Positions 51,652 to 60,091 of a DNA stretch of 62,182 nt are shown here, piece by piece (within the stretch, counting starts at the first letter, position 1; the number at the start of each line of letters is the position of its first letter). The stretch is from assembly GCF_001613205.1 (NCBI RefSeq), contig NZ_BDBX01000037.1:1-62182 (forward strand). The letters are read 5' to 3'. Origin of the DNA: Nocardia sienata NBRC 100364. GTDB taxonomy: Bacteria; Actinomycetota; Actinomycetes; Mycobacteriales; Mycobacteriaceae. Made by a program: the position numbers and the translations under genes. Below the pieces are notes generated by a model. That model was not told the origin of the DNA. It searched no databases and was given only the letters and a program-made list of their open reading frames with translations.

Positions 51652-54048
51652 ATGACTCAGCATCTGGGCGAGGCGAATGTCGAGCAGACGTCCGGTTCGC
51701 AGTCGAAAGGTGCCGCCACCCCCGCCCCTGCCGCCGGTTCGCGCCCGGGGACCGCGCCCGAACCCGACGGCGCTCGGTCCTCGGGCGCGGTACCGAGTTC
51801 GGCTTCGCGCCGGGTACGGGCCCGGCTGGCCCGGCGGATGACCGGTCAACGTGGCATCCCGGCGGTCAAACCGGTGCTCGAGCCGCTGGCCACGGTGCAC
51901 CGCGAGCTGTACCCGAAGGCCAACCTCACCCAGTTGCAGCGGGCGTTCGATGTGGCCGACGAGCGGCACGCGACCCAGTTCCGCAAATCCGGTGACCCGT
52001 ACATCACCCACCCACTGGCAGTCGCGAACATCCTGGCCGAGCTGGGGATGGACACCACCACCTTGGTCGCGGCCCTGCTGCACGACACCGTCGAGGACAC
52101 CGGGTACTCGCTCGAGCAGCTGACCGCGGATTTCGGCTCCGAGGTGGCCCACCTCGTCGACGGTGTCACCAAGCTGGACAAGGTGAATCTGGGTGCCGCG
52201 GCGGAGGCCGAGACCATCCGCAAGATGATCATCGCCATGGCGCGTGACCCGCGTGTCCTGGTGATCAAGGTGGCCGACCGGTTGCACAATATGCGGACCA
52301 TGCGGTTCCTGCCCCCGGAGAAGCAGGCCAAGAAGGCACGCGAAACCCTCGAGGTGATCGCGCCGCTGGCGCATCGGCTGGGCATGGCCACCGTGAAGTG
52401 GGAACTCGAGGATCTCGCGTTCGCGATTCTGCATCCGAAGAAGTACGACGAGATCGTCCGCTTGGTCGCCGACCGGGCGCCGTCACGTGACACCTATCTC
52501 GCGAAGGTGCGCGCGGAGATCGTCAACACCCTCGCGGCGTCCCGGATTCCCGCCACCGTCGAGGGCCGCCCCAAGCACTACTGGTCGATCTACCAGAAGA
52601 TGATCGTGAAGGGGAAGGACTTCGACGATATCCACGACCTGGTGGGTATCCGGATCCTGTGCGACGAGGTGCGCGACTGCTACGCCGCGGTCGGCGTGGT
52701 GCATTCGCTGTGGCAGCCGATGGCCGGGCGGTTCAAGGACTACATCGCCCAGCCGCGCTACGGCGTCTACCAGTCGCTGCACACCACGGTGGTCGGCCCG
52801 GACGGTAAACCGCTCGAGGTGCAGATCCGGACCCACGATATGCACCGGACCGCCGAATTCGGCATCGCCGCGCACTGGCGCTACAAAGAGACCAAGGGCC
52901 GCCATTCCGGGGACGCCGCCGAGGTCGACGATATGGCCTGGATGCGGCAGCTGCTCGACTGGCAGCGGGAGGCCGCCGACCCCGCGGAGTTCCTGGAGTC
53001 GCTGCGCTTCGACCTCAAGGCGCCGGAGATCTTCGTCTTCACCCCTAAGGGTGATGTGATCACGCTGCCGCAGAAGTCGACTCCGGTGGATTTCGCCTAC
53101 GCGGTGCATACCGAGGTCGGGCACAAATGCATCGGCGCCCGGGTCAACGGGCGGCTGGTCGCGCTGGAACGCCAGCTGGAGAACGGCGAGGTCGTCGAGG
53201 TCTTCACCTCCAAGGCGCCCAATGCCGGGCCCAGCCGGGACTGGCAGACCTTCGTCGTCTCGCCGCGCGCCAAGGCCAAGATCCGGCAGTGGTTCGCCAA
53301 GGAACGGCGTGAAGAGGCGCTGGAGAGCGGTAAGGATCAGATCAACAAGGAAGTCCGCCGCGTCGGACTGCCGCTGCAGCGGCTGATGAGCGTCGACGCC
53401 ATGACCGCCGTCGCCCACGAACTGCACTACAGCGATATCTCCGCGCTATACACCGCGGTCGGCGAACATCAGGTCTCCGCGCATCATGTGGTGCAGCGGC
53501 TGATGGCCCAGCTGGGTGGGATCGGCGATGTCGAGAACGAACTCGCCGAACGGTCCACCCCGTCCACCACACCGTCGCGGCAGCGGCTCACCGGTGATGC
53601 CGGCGTACTGATCCCCGGCGCCGAGGGGACCGTCGCCAAGCTGGCCAAATGCTGCACTCCGGTACCGGGTGACGAGATCATGGGTTTTGTCACCCGCGGC
53701 GGGTCGGTGAGTGTGCACCGGGTCGATTGCACCAATGCCGATTCGCTGCGTGCCCAGTCCGAACGCATCATCGAGGTGGAGTGGGCGCCGTCGCCGCATT
53801 CGGTGTTCCTGGTGGCCATCCAGATCGAGGCGCTGGACCGCACCCGGCTGCTCTCCGATGTCACCAAGGTGCTCGCCGACGAGAAGGTCAACATCCTGTC
53901 CGCATCGGTGGCCACCCACGGCGACCGGGTGGCGATCAGTAAGTTCACCTTCGAGATGGGTGATCCGAAGCATCTCGGGCATTTGCTGAATGTTGTCCGC
54001 AATGTCGAGGGCGTCTACGACGTGTACCGGGTGACCTCCGCCGCCTGA
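51652..54048 (+). CDS. rel: bifunctional (p)ppGpp synthetase/hydrolase Rel
   Basis: A 798-residue RelA/SpoT homologue. The N-terminal 65 or so residues are a variable low-complexity extension. The HD hydrolase has LLHDTVEDTGY (HD-x-x-ED intact) and RLHNMRTMRFL. The synthetase has GRPKHYWSIYQKM and DLVGIRILCDEVRDCY, then YGVYQSLHTTV. TGS (FVFTPKGDVITLPQKSTPVDFAY), zinc-finger-like (LAKCCTPVPGD) and ACT domains follow. It should both make and degrade ppGpp in response to stalled ribosomes. ATG 51652 follows GGAGAGGTGGC. Confidence 0.96.
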   Translation: MTQHLGEANVEQTSGSQSKGAATPAPAAGSRPGTAPEPDGARSSGAVPSSASRRVRARLARRMTGQRGIPAVKPVLEPLATVHRELYPKANLTQLQRAFDVADERHATQFRKSGDPYITHPLAVANILAELGMDTTTLVAALLHDTVEDTGYSLEQLTADFGSEVAHLVDGVTKLDKVNLGAAAEAETIRKMIIAMARDPRVLVIKVADRLHNMRTMRFLPPEKQAKKARETLEVIAPLAHRLGMATVKWELEDLAFAILHPKKYDEIVRLVADRAPSRDTYLAKVRAEIVNTLAASRIPATVEGRPKHYWSIYQKMIVKGKDFDDIHDLVGIRILCDEVRDCYAAVGVVHSLWQPMAGRFKDYIAQPRYGVYQSLHTTVVGPDGKPLEVQIRTHDMHRTAEFGIAAHWRYKETKGRHSGDAAEVDDMAWMRQLLDWQREAADPAEFLESLRFDLKAPEIFVFTPKGDVITLPQKSTPVDFAYAVHTEVGHKCIGARVNGRLVALERQLENGEVVEVFTSKAPNAGPSRDWQTFVVSPRAKAKIRQWFAKERREEALESGKDQINKEVRRVGLPLQRLMSVDAMTAVAHELHYSDISALYTAVGEHQVSAHHVVQRLMAQLGGIGDVENELAERSTPSTTPSRQRLTGDAGVLIPGAEGTVAKLAKCCTPVPGDEIMGFVTRGGSVSVHRVDCTNADSLRAQSERIIEVEWAPSPHSVFLVAIQIEALDRTRLLSDVTKVLADEKVNILSASVATHGDRVAISKFTFEMGDPKHLGHLLNVVRNVEGVYDVYRVTSAA

Positions 54049-54449
54049 GCGTCCCGCCGCCCCGCTGTGGTCGTGATCCTCCCGGGCGTGCGCGTGCGCG
54101 CCGTGGCCGGGGGCTCGTGTACTCATGTGTCCGCCGCGGTGGTCCCGGCGGCCGAGCGGTGCGCAGGCGCCGGTCGGTGGTTCCGGGTGTCCCGGTGGTG
54201 ACCGCTTGCGTTTCCTGCGGATTCTGTCCCGCACCGAGAGCGGAACAGGGGTGTCCCCGGACGTGTTTCGGGGTCTTGGCAGCACTTCCGCGCTGGCCGG
54301 AAGAATATAACGTTCGGGCGTCGGCGCGCCGCGTCTCGTACGGATCGTGCTGGCGGGTCGCGTAAACTCTTCGGCGCTTCAGCGGTCATAGCCGGAATCT
54401 GTTACCGTTTACTGCGTTTCGTCGCGCTCGGTAACTGCGGTAGGACTGA
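54049..54449. other. intergenic region after rel
   Basis: About 400 bases with no convincing gene. GGAAGAATATAACG near 54300 and GCGTAAACTC near 54360 are A+T-rich and may be promoter elements for the secreted hydrolase. This gap marks the point where the conserved mycobacterial-type gene order ends. Confidence 0.4.
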
Positions 54450-56135
54450 TTGCGGGTCGCTATGGCTGGATGCACAAGATTCTCGGGGATGCTGATCGCA
54501 TTCACCGTCGCTGTGGCGACGGCGACAGCAGGCACACTCGCCGCTCCCGCGTACGCTCAACCGCCGAATCCGGCGGGTCCATCGACCGAACTCGCGGTGA
54601 CCTCGTGTCCGGCACTGTACGCGTTGGGGATTCAGGGCACCGGTGAATCCTCGCCGGATGCCGCGCCGACGACCGATACCGGCATGCTGTCCACCGTCTT
54701 CCGGCCACTCATGGCCGCGGCGCCCGAGCAGGGGCTGGTCGAGCGTGCCTACGTACCCTACGAGTCCAGCTTCGGCGGGGTCGACGGCGGTAGCGCCACA
54801 CCGTATTCGGATTCGGTGAAGGGCGGCCTGATCCGGTTGCGCAGTATGGCGAACTCGGTGGCGCAGCGCTGCCCGGAGACCCGCTTCGCGATCGTCGGGT
54901 ATTCGCAGGGCGCGCATGTGGCCTCGGTGTTCGCGCAGGAGGTCGGCCGGGGGCAGGGTGGCCTGCCCGCGGACAAGGTCGCCGCCGTCGCGTTGATCGG
55001 TGACCCGACCCGTAATGCCGGAGCGCCGCTGTTCCCCGGTGCGCCGGGTAAGGCCAACCCCGACCCCGCGCCCGGTACGGAGGGCGCCGCGATCGGGCAT
55101 ATCGCGGCACTGAACCAGACGCCGGCCACCGGCGGTGGTATCGCGCCGGACCGGGACACCGCGGAGAATTTCGGTGCGCTCACCGGCCGGGTGGCCAGTT
55201 TCTGCGCCGCGGGCGATCTCGCCTGCGACGCCCCCGAAGGCGCGCCGATTCTCAAGGCGGTGGCCGGTGTCGTGGGGCAGATGAAGCTCAGTGGCGGCGA
55301 TCCGATCGCCTCGCTCACCTCGATCGCCCAGGCCCTGGCGTTCACCTCGATCAAAACGGCCACCAAGGTGGTCAACGAGGACATCCAGGGCACCTCGCTG
55401 GCGACGCTGAACATCTCGCCGAAGAAGTCGATCTCCGAACGGCTGGCCGATGCCGCCGACCCGCGGACCCCGCTGGATATCCCGGGGGCCATGCGAGCCC
55501 TGCTGAAAGTGGGCATGATCGGGCTGAACGCGGTGGTCACGGTGGTCCGTACGGTGTTGAACCCCACGGCGATCGCCGAACTGGCCACCGCCGGTCTGGC
55601 GAATCCACCGGCGGCGCTGATGATGCTGGGAGTCAAACTGCTGGGAGCGATTCCGCAGCTTGTTCCGCCTACCACCGGTATCCGATTGGTGAGTCAGGCC
55701 TTCGACGCGGTCGTCGACAACATCACCGACAACCACGCCCTGCTCGACACCACGACATGGGTGCGCTACTGGGACACCATCCAGCGGCACCAGGCCTATG
55801 GCAATGCGGCCATTTCGGCCACCGGTGAGGCGCCCACCCGCTTCATCGCCGACTGGTTCGCCGCCGCCGCGCGGGATCTCGCCGCGGTACACGGCAGCGA
55901 CAACGAACCTGTCGCGGAAAAGGCGGTACCGCAGCTCCCGAGCAGGCCGGACAGCACAGTTCCCGCTCCGAACGGATTCTCAGGTTCCGATCCCGGCGCG
56001 TCGCCCGCGCCCGCTCCCTCCGGTACGGGACAATTCCCATTTGGGACAGGAGTGAACAATGGTGCCCCGGAGGGTCCGGTGACCATCACTCCCACAGCCC
56101 GTACAACCGAAACCGACTCGTTCTCCGTGAACTGA
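54450..56135 (+). CDS. secreted cutinase-family serine hydrolase with long C-terminal extension
   Basis: A protein of about 561 residues with a Sec signal peptide (GMLIAFTVAVATATAGTLAA, cleavage likely after AYA). The cutinase-like alpha/beta-hydrolase domain spans about residues 50-300. It has CPALYALGIQGTGESS, the nucleophile elbow IVGYSQGAH, and FCAAGDLACDAPEG with the catalytic Asp. The next 200 residues, partly hydrophobic (VVTVVRTVLNPTAIAELATAG), and a Pro/Ser/Thr tail are not part of standard 200-230-residue cutinases. It probably hydrolyses esters in the envelope or host lipids. The start is TTG 54450 (behind TAGGA) or ATG 54462. Confidence 0.8.
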   Translation: MRVAMAGCTRFSGMLIAFTVAVATATAGTLAAPAYAQPPNPAGPSTELAVTSCPALYALGIQGTGESSPDAAPTTDTGMLSTVFRPLMAAAPEQGLVERAYVPYESSFGGVDGGSATPYSDSVKGGLIRLRSMANSVAQRCPETRFAIVGYSQGAHVASVFAQEVGRGQGGLPADKVAAVALIGDPTRNAGAPLFPGAPGKANPDPAPGTEGAAIGHIAALNQTPATGGGIAPDRDTAENFGALTGRVASFCAAGDLACDAPEGAPILKAVAGVVGQMKLSGGDPIASLTSIAQALAFTSIKTATKVVNEDIQGTSLATLNISPKKSISERLADAADPRTPLDIPGAMRALLKVGMIGLNAVVTVVRTVLNPTAIAELATAGLANPPAALMMLGVKLLGAIPQLVPPTTGIRLVSQAFDAVVDNITDNHALLDTTTWVRYWDTIQRHQAYGNAAISATGEAPTRFIADWFAAAARDLAAVHGSDNEPVAEKAVPQLPSRPDSTVPAPNGFSGSDPGASPAPAPSGTGQFPFGTGVNNGAPEGPVTITPTARTTETDSFSVN

Positions 56136-56192
56136 TCGCCGAGAGGGATCGATGATGCCAGATCACGCGCCCGGCGCCACGGGAATGGGGGA

Positions 56193-57122
56193 ATGTTGAA
56201 GTCCTACAAAAAGCTCGATCGATGGTACGGTCCGCTGGAGCCGGAGGGGGCGCGCGACACGGATACCTCGTCCCGCGCGCCCGAGCCCGGCGGTGCGGCC
56301 GTACCGGGCGCCGATGACGGCCCCGCCCGGTACCCCGATTACATCGCCGAGGCCGCAAGCGCGACCGCCCGGCCCGATCCGGCACCCGCCGAACTCTCCG
56401 GCCGGCGCACCGAATTCACCGGTGGTTGGTCGGACTGGGTGGACGCGCCCGCGGAGGACCGGGACGCGGATCTGGTGCGGTTTCCCTGGACCGACGACGA
56501 AGAACTCGCCGAACCCGCGCGGATCGGCCGAACCCCGGCCCGGCTGCGCGATATCGGGGCCGATGACGGCGCCCGCCGGCGCCGTACCGCCGGAGTACTG
56601 CTCGCCGCCGTGGTGCTGCTCGGAATCGCCGCCGCCGTGGTGCTGTACCTGCTGGTGCCCGGAACCCCGGGTGCCGCCGGCCCCGGAGCGGCTCCCGACG
56701 CGGGCACGGGCCTGCGCTTCACCGCCGGGAGCAGCGGCGCCGATCCCGGCGCCGCGAGGTGTCCGGCCGAACAGACCCCGCAGATGGTGCGTGGCGCGGG
56801 GCCGGGCGGGACGAATTCCGGGCCCGAGGCGATTCTGCGCTTCCAATACGCTTACTACGTGCAGCGTTCCGGTGCCGAAGCGCGCGCCGCGGTCGCGCCC
56901 GACGCCCCGGTGTCCGCCGCCGAGGTGATCCAGGCCGGTATCGACACCGTCGCGCCCGGCACCGCACACTGCGTACAGATCGTGACCGTGGCCGATGGCC
57001 GGTACACGGTCGAGGTCACCGAGTTCCGGCCCGGAGGCGAGCCCGCTACCTACAGCAGGCAAACGGTCACCACCGCGGTGATCGACGGCCGCACCCTCAT
57101 CACGGGTATCTCGGCCGGATAG
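56193..57122 (+). CDS. single-pass membrane protein with NTF2-like outer domain
   Basis: A 309-residue protein. A Pro/Ala/Asp-rich cytosolic part spans residues 1-125. One membrane helix (AGVLLAAVVLLGIAAAVVLYL) lies near residues 133-153. A linker leads to a C-terminal domain of about 120 residues with two Cys (RCPAEQ and TAHCVQ) and the layout of an NTF2-like or VirB8-like fold (GPEAILRFQYAYYVQRSGAEARA, then YTVEVTEFRPGGEPATY). It is the first gene of a tight plus-strand cluster, 57 bases after the cutinase-like gene. The function is unknown; a scaffold role is likely from the neighbours. Confidence 0.65.
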   Translation: MLKSYKKLDRWYGPLEPEGARDTDTSSRAPEPGGAAVPGADDGPARYPDYIAEAASATARPDPAPAELSGRRTEFTGGWSDWVDAPAEDRDADLVRFPWTDDEELAEPARIGRTPARLRDIGADDGARRRRTAGVLLAAVVLLGIAAAVVLYLLVPGTPGAAGPGAAPDAGTGLRFTAGSSGADPGAARCPAEQTPQMVRGAGPGGTNSGPEAILRFQYAYYVQRSGAEARAAVAPDAPVSAAEVIQAGIDTVAPGTAHCVQIVTVADGRYTVEVTEFRPGGEPATYSRQTVTTAVIDGRTLITGISAG

Positions 57123-57136
57123 AGGAGAGTGCTGCG

Positions 57137-58006
57137 ATGGGAGAGGATTGGAGCCGCTGGCTCGATACCGCACCGGATGCCGAGGTGACGGACGAGGCAC
57201 CGGGGGAGCCGAAGGCGCGGGTGGTGCGGTTGCCGGGTGGCGTCCGGACCCGCGCGGTCGGCGAGCCCCGGCCGATCCTGGTGGTGGGCGGCTGTGGCGG
57301 CGCCGGTACCACGACCACCGCGCTCGGGCTGGCGGGCGAGCTCGGCCTCGCGGGTGTCGCCACGGTCGCGGTGGACGCCACCCCGGCCGGGGGGGATCTG
57401 GCCCTGCGCGGTGCCGACGAGCATCTGCACCCGATCAGCATGCAGCAGTGGTTGTACGGCCGCGGCGATGACGAACCGGCCCCGTTGAAGGACTGTATGT
57501 CCCGGGCGACCTCCGGGATCGGCCTGCTGTGGCGTGACGCCGCCCCGCTGCGCCGCCGCGCGAGCTATCTCACCGTGGCCCGGGCTGTCGATCAGGCCGG
57601 CTACACCGGCGTCTACGACGGCGGCAATCCGATCGCGAGCCGGCAGTTGCGGCCGTTGCTCGATGACGCGGATGTCGCATTGGTTCTGACAATTCCGGCG
57701 CGCGTCGACGCGGCCAACCGCCTGCGGGTCACCCTCGAATGGCTCGACGACGAATACGGCGACTCGTCGGAGCCCATGGGCGGCGGGATCGTCGGCGACA
57801 CCACCATCGTGATCTCCCATCAGCAGCGCGGCGCCGATTCGCGGGTAGCCGACCATTTGCGCGAACATCTGGCCGGCTGGGTCCGCGATATCGTCGAGGT
57901 CCCCTACGACCCCCATCTGGCACGCGGCGAACTGGTGCGCCACGTCGCACTCGCCGACGAGACGCGGCAGACCTACGAGCGCCTACTCGCCGGGATGGAG
58001 TCATGA
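57137..58006 (+). CDS. MinD/TadZ-like protein without Walker A lysine
   Basis: A 289-residue protein of the ParA/MinD fold. The P-loop reads VGGCGGAGTTTTALGLA (residues 50-66): both the signature Lys and the nucleotide-binding Lys of KGGxGKT are replaced, as in some TadZ/CpaE-like proteins. VAVDATPAGGDLALRG corresponds to the A' strand with its acidic residue. VYDGGNP stands where D-x-x-P is expected. It ends with a helical tail. It may place or organise a membrane apparatus. ATG 57137 follows GAGGAGAG. Confidence 0.72.
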   Translation: MGEDWSRWLDTAPDAEVTDEAPGEPKARVVRLPGGVRTRAVGEPRPILVVGGCGGAGTTTTALGLAGELGLAGVATVAVDATPAGGDLALRGADEHLHPISMQQWLYGRGDDEPAPLKDCMSRATSGIGLLWRDAAPLRRRASYLTVARAVDQAGYTGVYDGGNPIASRQLRPLLDDADVALVLTIPARVDAANRLRVTLEWLDDEYGDSSEPMGGGIVGDTTIVISHQQRGADSRVADHLREHLAGWVRDIVEVPYDPHLARGELVRHVALADETRQTYERLLAGMES

Positions 58007-58070
58007 TGCGAACTCTCCGCCGGCGCTACGGGCTCCGCGGATTACCTGCGGCATCTCGGAGGGAGGCATC

Positions 58071-58736
58071 ATGTCTGTTGCCATGAATCTTCCTCGCCGA
58101 CCCGACCGTAACGCCGCTGCCGGAGTGGTACCGCCACCGGAATCCCGGCGCGCCGGAATCTGGGACCGTCCTGTTCCCGGCGCCGGCCGTGCGCCGCTGG
58201 TGTGGTTGCTGGGTGTCCACGGCGGCGCCGGCGCCAGCTCGCTGGCCCATGTGCTGGCGCCCGCCGCGGATTGTGGCCGGCGCTGGCCCGGTGTCTTCGA
58301 CCGGGAGTCGCCGTTCGTGGTACTGGTGGCGCGGGAGACCATCGCCGGACTGACCCATGCGCACGATCTGCTGCGTCAGCACCACTCGGGGTTCGCCGGG
58401 CCCAGCCAGGTTCTCGGTCTCATCACGGTGGCGGCGCGGCCGGGCCGGATGGCGCCGGAGATCCGCCGCTATCGCGATGTGGTCGCCTCACTGGCCGGCC
58501 AGATCTGGCAGGTGCCCTGGTACGAGGAGTGGACGCTGGTCGAACCGGAGAAATTGCCGGTGTGGACGCCGGGTGTCGCGACCTCGCCGCAGCGCCGCCG
58601 CCGGATCGACCCGCTCGACGAAGTTCCCCTGGACATCAGGGAACTCGGTTCGGAAATCGTCGCGGCCGCCCGGGCCGCGCTGGAGGAATCGGAGGCCGCC
58701 CCCACTCGGGGCCGATCGAGATTCGTAGAGGAGTGA
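58071..58736 (+). CDS. second P-loop-like protein, degenerate (DUF6668-like)
   Basis: A 221-residue soluble protein. LGVHGGAGASSLAHVL at residues 47-62 has the shape of a MinD-type P-loop but no lysine at all. VFDRESPFVVLVARETIAGLTHAHDLL and QVLGLITVAARPGR follow. It is distantly like the preceding protein and like the uncharacterised actinobacterial family I know as DUF6668. The C-terminal tail is charged. ATG 58071 follows GGGAGG. It could form a pair with the MinD-like protein. Confidence 0.65.
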   Translation: MSVAMNLPRRPDRNAAAGVVPPPESRRAGIWDRPVPGAGRAPLVWLLGVHGGAGASSLAHVLAPAADCGRRWPGVFDRESPFVVLVARETIAGLTHAHDLLRQHHSGFAGPSQVLGLITVAARPGRMAPEIRRYRDVVASLAGQIWQVPWYEEWTLVEPEKLPVWTPGVATSPQRRRRIDPLDEVPLDIRELGSEIVAAARAALEESEAAPTRGRSRFVEE

Positions 58737-58740
58737 TGCC

Positions 58741-58836
58741 GTGATCGCCGCCGTCGAGCATGTATTCCGTGTCGTGCTCCCCGCGCTCGCGCGGACCGAA
58801 TGTTGCACCTCAACTATCGAGAAAGGCACCCGATGA
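58741..58836 (+). CDS. possible 31-residue coupled micro-ORF
   Basis: GTG 58741 lies 8 bases after GAGGAG and 5 bases after the upstream stop. The stop TGA overlaps the next ATG (ATGA). The frame encodes a peptide with a hydrophobic first half (VEHVFRVVLPALA) and a Cys pair. Placement and ribosome-binding site favour translation, at least to couple the downstream gene. Confidence 0.4.
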   Translation: MIAAVEHVFRVVLPALARTECCTSTIEKGTR

Positions 58837-59132
58837 GCACCGTACTTCTCGCCGTTGCCCAGGCCTACGACACCGTTGTTGTAGCCCAGGTGGGCAATCC
58901 GACGCCCGAGGCGCCGCCCGGGTCGGAGAAGATCCTGCAGCTGGTGCGGTACCTCACCTGGTTCGTCCTGCTGTCCGGGATCTGCGGCATCATCTACGCG
59001 GGCGGCAAATTCGCGTGGGAGAAATGGACCGGCGGTGGACTGGAGTCCCCGAAGATGGTGGCCGGAGCGATGATCGGCGGCGTGGTCGCGACCAGTGCCG
59101 GCACGATCATGAACGCCGTCATCGGAACGTGA
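58833..59132 (+). CDS. small two-helix membrane protein, VirB2/TrbC-like candidate
   Basis: A 99-residue hydrophobic protein. The first 20 residues could be a signal or leader segment (MSTVLLAVAQAYDTVVVAQ). A helix YLTWFVLLSGICGIIYAGGKF, a short polar loop with EKWTGGG, and a second helix AGAMIGGVVATSAGTIMNAV follow. Two short helices separated by a basic loop is the layout of VirB2/TrbC conjugative pilins, so it may be the pilus or pore-forming subunit. It is 7 bases upstream of another small membrane protein. Confidence 0.6.
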   Translation: MSTVLLAVAQAYDTVVVAQVGNPTPEAPPGSEKILQLVRYLTWFVLLSGICGIIYAGGKFAWEKWTGGGLESPKMVAGAMIGGVVATSAGTIMNAVIGT

Positions 59133-59139
59133 GGTTGTA

Positions 59140-59409
59140 ATGGATCTGGTCGGGGCGGCCGGTGTTCTTGCGTACAAGCAGATGCCGGCCGAAGTTTTGG
59201 AACCGTTGATGCAGTTGCTGAACTGGCTGCTCTGGTTCGTTCTCATGGGCTGTCTGGCGTGGATGATCGTTTCGGCCGGAAAGCTGTGGCTGACGTTCAA
59301 GGGTGATCTGGCGATGAACGACGCGTCGCACGGGGTGCTCATGAGCCTGCTCGGCGCGATCGTGGCCAGCGGCGCCTCCGGTATCGCCCTGGCGTTCCTG
59401 CCCGGATGA
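59140..59409 (+). CDS. small two-helix membrane protein
   Basis: An 89-residue protein with two membrane helices (LLNWLLWFVLMGCLAWMIVSAG and VLMSLLGAIVASGASGIALA) separated by a short charged loop. Layout and size resemble the preceding 99-residue protein, so the two may be paralogous subunits of one membrane structure. ATG 59140. Confidence 0.6.
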   Translation: MDLVGAAGVLAYKQMPAEVLEPLMQLLNWLLWFVLMGCLAWMIVSAGKLWLTFKGDLAMNDASHGVLMSLLGAIVASGASGIALAFLPG

Positions 59410-59440
59410 TCCGGGGCGAGGCGAGGAGAACGACCTGCGC

Positions 59441-60091
59441 ATGAAATCGACCGTGATTCCGGCCCCGCGCCGGTCCGGCCGGCCGTATGTCCTCAGGGCT
59501 GCCCATATGCTGTCCGCGCTGCTGCTGGCCGGCGCCGTGGGCTGTGGCGGCGAGGACGCTGCGGCACCGCCCGATCTGTCGGCGCCCCCGACGAATGTGC
59601 GCTGGGTGCCGTTCCAGGGCGTATCGTTACCTCATAGCGATCAGGGTCCGACGGCTCAAACCGACGGTGCCGCAACGGGTTTCGAGCAGACCCCGACCGG
59701 CGCCGGGGTGGCCGCCATGGTGCACGCCGTGCGCCTGGCGATCGCCGACGACGGACAGTGGTCGAATATCGTTGCCCGGGAAGTGGTTCCGGGCCCGGCG
59801 AAGGACGAATGGGCGGTGAACCGGGTGCAGCTGTCCATCAGTGGTCCCGCGGATCCGGTCTACGCGCCACGGCTGCTGGGTTACCGGATCACCGAGTACA
59901 GCGACCAGCGCGCGGCGGTGGATGTGTACAGCGAGTACTCGGACAATTCGAGAGCGGTGAACCACACGACAGTGGAGTGGTTCGCCCGGGATTGGAGGTT
60001 ACGGCTGCCGGATCCGGAATCGACCACGCGACCGATCGACCCTGTGACCGAATTACCCAGTGACACTGTGAAAGTAGAGGCGCCGAAGTGA
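59441..60091 (+). CDS. putative lipoprotein with VirB8/TcpC-like domain
   Basis: A 216-residue protein with an N-terminal signal (LRAAHMLSALLLAGAVGC, probable lipidated Cys) and a domain with the block GFEQTPTGAGVAAMVHAVRLA, then VQLSISGPADPVYAPRLLGY and WFARDWRLRLP. This block recurs in the next gene, so the two are diverged paralogues. The fold pattern (helix pair, then a curved sheet ending in a W-R/W-K-L strand) is that of NTF2-like VirB8/TcpC domains. ATG 59441 follows GGCGAGGAGAA. It overlaps the next gene by 4 bases. Confidence 0.65.
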   Translation: MKSTVIPAPRRSGRPYVLRAAHMLSALLLAGAVGCGGEDAAAPPDLSAPPTNVRWVPFQGVSLPHSDQGPTAQTDGAATGFEQTPTGAGVAAMVHAVRLAIADDGQWSNIVAREVVPGPAKDEWAVNRVQLSISGPADPVYAPRLLGYRITEYSDQRAAVDVYSEYSDNSRAVNHTTVEWFARDWRLRLPDPESTTRPIDPVTELPSDTVKVEAPK

